64,000 bases of DNA from JBCCFW01 sp039029535 (GTDB lineage: Bacteria; Acidobacteriota; JBCCFW01): the NCBI GenBank assembly GCA_039029535.1, contig JBCCFW010000014.1:18398-82397 (forward strand), read 5' to 3'. Shown here one piece after another: positions 59,886 to 64,000 of this stretch. A program made the position numbers and the translations under genes. Under the pieces are notes generated by a model that was not told the origin of the DNA, searched no databases, and was given only the letters and a program-made list of their open reading frames with translations. How positions within the stretch are numbered: the first letter of the stretch is position 1; every line of letters begins with the position of its first letter.

Positions 59886-62800
59886 ATGACGACGCGTCCC
59901 GTCCTCTCTGCTCTCGCTGCCCTCCTCGTCCTCGCTGGGACGACGCTGCCGGTCCAGGCCCAGATCGTTCTGGGACCTGATCAGCAGGTCAACACGGCCG
60001 GTGGCCACGACGACACGGCTCCTGCCGTGGCGCGAGCCGCCACTGGTGAGGCGGTGGTCGCTTGGGCCCGAAACCTCAGCGACTTCGAGGGCATCTTCCT
60101 GCAGCGCTACGGTGCCGACGGTCTCCCCATCGGTGGCGAGATCCAGGTCGCGCTCGAGAACGCTGGAGACACCCCTCGCAACGTCAGCGTGGCGACCGAC
60201 GGCACGACCATCGTCGTGGTCTGGGAGCAGGGATTCCCCGGTGACGTGCACGGTCGAGCGATCGACTTCGTGACCGGCAGCCTCGGCACGCCCGCGGCGC
60301 TGACGAATCAGGAGTACGTCCAGATCGGAGAGCCCGACGTCGTCCTCAACGACGAGGGAACCTTCGTGGTCGCCTACGCCCTGTCGGGAGACGGGTACGA
60401 GGTCGTCTACGCCCAGCGCTTCAACCTCTCGGGGACCACCATCGGCTCGCCCGACGGCGCCGAGTTCACGGTCGGTGGTGGCGGGAGCGACTACGCCGCC
60501 TATCCGTCGATCACGCACGACCCGGCCACCGGTGACTTCGTCGTCGCCTACCAGAACTACTACTACGACTTCGCCGGGAAGTCGGTGGGGTCCGAGCCCG
60601 GCCTGGGCGAGATGCACGATCCGCTCGCCGCCCGCACGCAGGGTGGTGGCGGTCAGAACGGCTACTCGATCCGCTTCTCCAAGATGCTCGGCTCCGAGGA
60701 CTCCGGGGCGAGAGACCTCGGTCCGGTGCTCGCGTCGGGCCTTTCACAGACCGGCGTCTACCAGCCCGACGCCTCGATGGCGTCCGATCAGACCTTCATC
60801 ATCACCTGGCGTGACGCGCAGGCCCCGGCCCTCGAGGCGCAGCGCTTCGACTCGGCGGGCGCGTTCAATGGCACGGCGATCACCCTGGGCACGAGCCAGT
60901 ACGCCACCGCGCCCTCGGTCGCGCTCGACGACAACGGCTCCTTCCTCGTCGCCTGGCGTGATTCCGACGGTGGTGGCAGCCGGTTGCTCGGTGGTGAAGA
61001 CCGCGGTCCCGCCCGTGATGACGAGCGTGAAGTCGACGTGAACGACCTCCCGGTCGACACGGCTCCCGAGGGTGCGATCGAGAGCTTCAGCATCGTCATC
61101 CAGGGCCGGCGTGCCGACGACTCGGTCGCGGACGAGACGGTCTTGGCTCAAAACGAAGTCACGAGCCCGGCCGCGGTGGCAGCCGACGGAGCCGGCTTCG
61201 GCTTCGTGGTCTGGAGCGAGCGCGACGTCGACAGCTACGCCGGTGCCATCGTCAAGAACGAGACGGCCTGCTTCGATCCCGACACCGACGACGACGGCTG
61301 GGGTGACCTCTGCGACAACTGCCCGAACGTGCCCAACTCCGCGCAGGACGACGCCGACTTCGACGGCGTGGGCGACGAGTGCGACAACTGTCCGACCGTG
61401 GACAACGCCGACCAGGCCAACTCCGACAGCGACTCGCACGGCGACGCCTGCGACAACTGCCCTCAGGTCGACAACGAGGACCAGTCCAACGACACCGACG
61501 ACGACACCGTCGGCGACGAGTGCGACAACTGCATCAACGACGCCAACAGCGACCAGATGAACTCCGACGCCGATGCCCTCGGAGACGCCTGCGACAACTG
61601 TTTCCTCGTGACCAACGCCGATCAGGCCAACTCCGACACCGACTCGTACGGGGACGATTGCGACAACTGCGTCGCGACCGACAACGAGGACCAGGCCAAC
61701 GACGACGGCGACGACTTCGGCAATGCCTGTGACAACTGCGTCGGCGTGGAGAACAACGACCAGCTCAACAGCGACGACGACTCGCACGGCAACGCCTGCG
61801 ACAACTGTCCCAGCGACGACAACGAGTCCCAGGACGACTTCGAAGAGGACGGCGTCGGCGACGAGTGCGACATCTGCCCCTTCGCCAGCAACCCGAAGCA
61901 GGAGGACTTCGACGTCGATGGCGTGGGCGACGAGTGCGACAACTGTCCGGAAGACGCCAACGCCGATCAGGTCGAGAGCGAGTTCGGCCAGCCCGACGAC
62001 ATCGGTGACGTGTGCGACAACTGCCCGCTCGTCACCAACTTCGACCAGACCGACACTGACGACGACGGGGTCGGCGACGACTGCGACAACTGTCCGAGCA
62101 CCTCCAACGCCGATCAGGCGAACTCGGACTTCGACGGTGAGGTCGGAGACTCGCTCGGCGACGCCTGCGACAACTGTCCGAACGACGACAACCCCGGTCA
62201 GGAAGACGAGGACACGGACGGTGCCGGCGACGCCTGCGACAACTGCTTGGGGCTGTCCAACGCCGATCAGGCGAACGGTGACGGCGACTCGCTGGGCGAT
62301 GCCTGTGACAACTGCGATGCCGACGACAACGAGGACCAGGCCAACGGCGACGGTGACTCGTTCGGAGATGCCTGCGACAACTGCCCGAGCACGATGAGCG
62401 AGGACCAGTCCGACCCCGACGCGGACGGGCTCGGGTCTCCCTGCGACAACTGTCCAAGCGACGACAACGCGGCGCAGGACGACGAGGACTCGGACGGCGT
62501 TGGCGATGCGTGCGACAACTGCCCGTCGGATTCGAATTCCGGTCAGGCCAATGCCGACCTCGGTGGTGAGCCGGGCGACGACATCGGCGATGCCTGTGAC
62601 AACTGCCCCTTCATTGGCAACCAGGACCAGGCGGACGGTGACTTCGACGGCGTGGGCGACGCGTGCGACAACTGCCCGTCCGACTCGAACCTCGATCAGC
62701 TCAACTCCGACTCCTTCGACCCCTTCGGTGATGCCTGCGACAACTGCCCCTTCGTGCCGAACCCGACTCAGGACGACGGCGACACGGACGGCGTGGGCGA

Positions 62801-64000
62801 CGCGTGCGACAACTGCCCGTCCGACGCCAACGCCGATCAGGCCAACTCCGACTTCGATGGTGAGGCCGGAGACTCGCTGGGCGACGCCTGCGACAACTGC
62901 CCGAACGACAACAACCCGTTCCAGGACGACGAGGACTCGGACGGCGTCGGCGACGAGTGCGACAACTGCGTCGCGGATGCCAACGGCGACCAGGCCAATG
63001 CCGACGGCGATCCGCACGGCGACGCTTGTGACAACTGTCCCGGGGTCGCCAACGCCGATCAGGCCGACGGCGACACCGATGGCGTCGGCAACGACTGCGA
63101 CAACTGTCCGAGCACGTCCAACTCGGATCAGGCCGACTTCGACGAGGACGGCGATGGGGACGCCTGCGACAACTGCGTCATGGTGTCCAACCCGTCGCAG
63201 GGTGACTCCGACTTCGACGGCATCGGCGACGTCTGCGACAACTGCCTCTTCGTGCAGAACGCCGATCAGGCCGACGGTGACGTCGACGGTGTCGGTGACG
63301 CCTGTGACAACTGTCCGACGGTGAGCAACTCCGACCAGCTCGACGACGAGCTCGTCGAGTTCGGTGACGGTGTCGGCAACGCCTGTGACAACTGTCCGGC
63401 CGACATGAACGCGGACCAGGCGGACGGTGACGTGGACGGCGTGGGCGATGCCTGCGACAACTGCCCGGCCACGTCCAACGCCGATCAGGCCGACTTCGAC
63501 GACGGCGAGGTCGGCGATGGCGTGGGCGACGCCTGCGACAACTGTCCCGACGTGCTCAACCCGGATCAGTCCGACATCGACATGGACGGCGTCGGCGATT
63601 CGTGCGACGGCTGCCCGAACGACGCCGCGAAGGTCGACCCCGGCATCTGCGGCTGTGGCACGGCCGACACCGACACCGACATGGACGGCACGGCGGACTG
63701 TGAGGACGGCTGCGTCAACGACGCCGAGAAGACCGATCCGGGTCAGTGCGGCTGCGGCAACCCCGACACCGATACGGACGAGGACGGGACCGCCGACTGC
63801 AACGACAATTGCCCTGACGATCCGGACAAGACCGAGCCCGGCGAGTGTGGTTGCGGCACGCCGGACGAGGACCTGGACGACGACGGCGTGACCGATTGCA
63901 GCGACAACTGCGTCGGCACGAGCAACGCGGACCAGCTCGACACGGACATGGACGGCGAGGGCGACGCCTGTGACGCCTGTCCTCAGGATGCTCCGGACGA
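59886..64000 (+). CDS. large secreted protein with about 37 thrombospondin-type-3-like repeats (cut by window edge)
   Basis: 1371 codons are visible without a stop; the C-terminus lies outside. A signal peptide (about 1-26, LPVQAQI) is followed by a region (about 27-460) with repeated VVVWE, VVAYA, FIITWRD and FLVAWRD strands, each after a DG-rich turn, like a bacterial beta-propeller repeat set. From about residue 463 the sequence is an array of repeats of DNCPxxxNxDQxDxDxDGxGDxC, the calcium-binding thrombospondin type 3 pattern. The last visible units switch to the CGCG type (CPNDAAKVDPGICGCG and CPDDPDKTEPGECGCG) also found at 4094-6016. ATG 59886 has GAGG eight bases upstream. A rigid calcium-dependent stalk presenting further domains is the likely role. 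Confidence 0.83.
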   Translation, partial: MTTRPVLSALAALLVLAGTTLPVQAQIVLGPDQQVNTAGGHDDTAPAVARAATGEAVVAWARNLSDFEGIFLQRYGADGLPIGGEIQVALENAGDTPRNVSVATDGTTIVVVWEQGFPGDVHGRAIDFVTGSLGTPAALTNQEYVQIGEPDVVLNDEGTFVVAYALSGDGYEVVYAQRFNLSGTTIGSPDGAEFTVGGGGSDYAAYPSITHDPATGDFVVAYQNYYYDFAGKSVGSEPGLGEMHDPLAARTQGGGGQNGYSIRFSKMLGSEDSGARDLGPVLASGLSQTGVYQPDASMASDQTFIITWRDAQAPALEAQRFDSAGAFNGTAITLGTSQYATAPSVALDDNGSFLVAWRDSDGGGSRLLGGEDRGPARDDEREVDVNDLPVDTAPEGAIESFSIVIQGRRADDSVADETVLAQNEVTSPAAVAADGAGFGFVVWSERDVDSYAGAIVKNETACFDPDTDDDGWGDLCDNCPNVPNSAQDDADFDGVGDECDNCPTVDNADQANSDSDSHGDACDNCPQVDNEDQSNDTDDDTVGDECDNCINDANSDQMNSDADALGDACDNCFLVTNADQANSDTDSYGDDCDNCVATDNEDQANDDGDDFGNACDNCVGVENNDQLNSDDDSHGNACDNCPSDDNESQDDFEEDGVGDECDICPFASNPKQEDFDVDGVGDECDNCPEDANADQVESEFGQPDDIGDVCDNCPLVTNFDQTDTDDDGVGDDCDNCPSTSNADQANSDFDGEVGDSLGDACDNCPNDDNPGQEDEDTDGAGDACDNCLGLSNADQANGDGDSLGDACDNCDADDNEDQANGDGDSFGDACDNCPSTMSEDQSDPDADGLGSPCDNCPSDDNAAQDDEDSDGVGDACDNCPSDSNSGQANADLGGEPGDDIGDACDNCPFIGNQDQADGDFDGVGDACDNCPSDSNLDQLNSDSFDPFGDACDNCPFVPNPTQDDGDTDGVGDACDNCPSDANADQANSDFDGEAGDSLGDACDNCPNDNNPFQDDEDSDGVGDECDNCVADANGDQANADGDPHGDACDNCPGVANADQADGDTDGVGNDCDNCPSTSNSDQADFDEDGDGDACDNCVMVSNPSQGDSDFDGIGDVCDNCLFVQNADQADGDVDGVGDACDNCPTVSNSDQLDDELVEFGDGVGNACDNCPADMNADQADGDVDGVGDACDNCPATSNADQADFDDGEVGDGVGDACDNCPDVLNPDQSDIDMDGVGDSCDGCPNDAAKVDPGICGCGTADTDTDMDGTADCEDGCVNDAEKTDPGQCGCGNPDTDTDEDGTADCNDNCPDDPDKTEPGECGCGTPDEDLDDDGVTDCSDNCVGTSNADQLDTDMDGEGDACDACPQDAPD
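61271..64000 (+). repeat. array of thrombospondin type 3-like coding repeats
   Basis: About 37 units of roughly 66-84 bp, each containing a TGCGACAACTG-like core and reading in one frame, follow one another to the window end. About 32 are of the DNC type, and the last few include three CGCG-type units. Spacing between cores varies in steps of 3, so reading frame is kept. Confidence 0.9.

Noticed and set aside
60744..63017. Minus-strand open frame of about 757 codons with VVAGVA repeats
   Set aside because: It is the reverse reading of the thrombospondin-type-3 repeat array; the repeats make sense only as CDNC-type calcium motifs on the plus strand.
61271..64000. Regular short repeats that might look like a CRISPR array
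   Set aside because: Repeat cores are imperfect, spacing varies in multiples of three, and the whole stretch reads as one protein frame; no cas genes are present.

Overview
The window is GC-rich DNA, densely coding on both strands and very regular in style. Most neighbouring genes overlap by ATGA, GTGA, TTGA or TGATG, and GTG starts are common. Several lipoprotein signals and a beta-strand-rich candidate outer-membrane protein suggest a Gram-negative, free-living bacterium. The mix of SigZ-like and cupin-linked ECF sigma factors, a serine/threonine kinase fused to STAND/TPR modules, GldA/GldFG, DUF58/MoxR clusters and many Cys/Asp-rich secreted proteins fits Acidobacteriota, Myxococcota, Planctomycetota or a related candidate phylum. 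I cannot place it further. No rRNA, tRNA, insertion sequence, phage gene or CRISPR array was seen.

Layout. 1-1.8 kb: NAD biosynthesis (partial nadE, pncB) behind a promoter carrying two tandem GT-N7-AC dyads. 1.9-4 kb: methyltransferase convergent with an M18 aminopeptidase. 4-9.4 kb: minus-strand block with a secreted repeat protein, a Cys-Cys-rich peptide, a SigZ-like sigma factor, a TPR protein, an SPFH/SHOCT protein and a helical partner. 9.9-14.6 kb: nucleotidyltransferase, two secreted proteins and a membrane protein. 14.7-19.8 kb: GldA ATPase, GldF-GldG fusion and DUF4340 protein, followed by tandem hairpins and a pectate-lyase-like gene. 21.4-29.7 kb: operon RDD, SpoIIM, DUF4129, DUF4350, MoxR, DUF58 and an unknown membrane protein, apparently headed by a 29-codon leader ORF. 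30-34 kb: a 1306-residue kinase/cyclase-like/STAND/TPR protein. 34-37.6 kb: a minus-strand operon holding a dockerin-like protein with YadA-head-like repeats, a DUF4331 protein, a cohesin-like lipoprotein and a TPR protein. 37.6-39.9 kb: DUF4198 protein divergent from an ECF sigma/cupin anti-sigma pair across a 9-bp dyad. 40-42.3 kb: exonuclease III, enoyl-CoA hydratase, cupin and potassium channel. 42.4-45.9 kb: putative outer-membrane protein coupled to a cPLA2-like lipoprotein. 46-53.5 kb: P-loop kinase, a small Cys-rich secreted protein and two tandem 950-residue secreted paralogues. 53.8-59.7 kb: small pseudopilin-like proteins, HEAT lipoprotein, DUF3467, DUF2723 membrane protein and a phosphodiesterase-like lipoprotein. 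59.9 kb to the end: an unfinished secreted protein with about 37 thrombospondin-type-3-like repeats.

The strongest candidates for new biology are the possible cohesin/dockerin operon, the operator-decorated and probably leaderless pncB promoter, the multi-domain kinase, the SigZ/Cys-Cys-peptide pair, the coupled barrel/phospholipase pair and a secreted module with an STHPC motif shared by two distant genes. All function calls come from motif recognition by eye; no database search was run.
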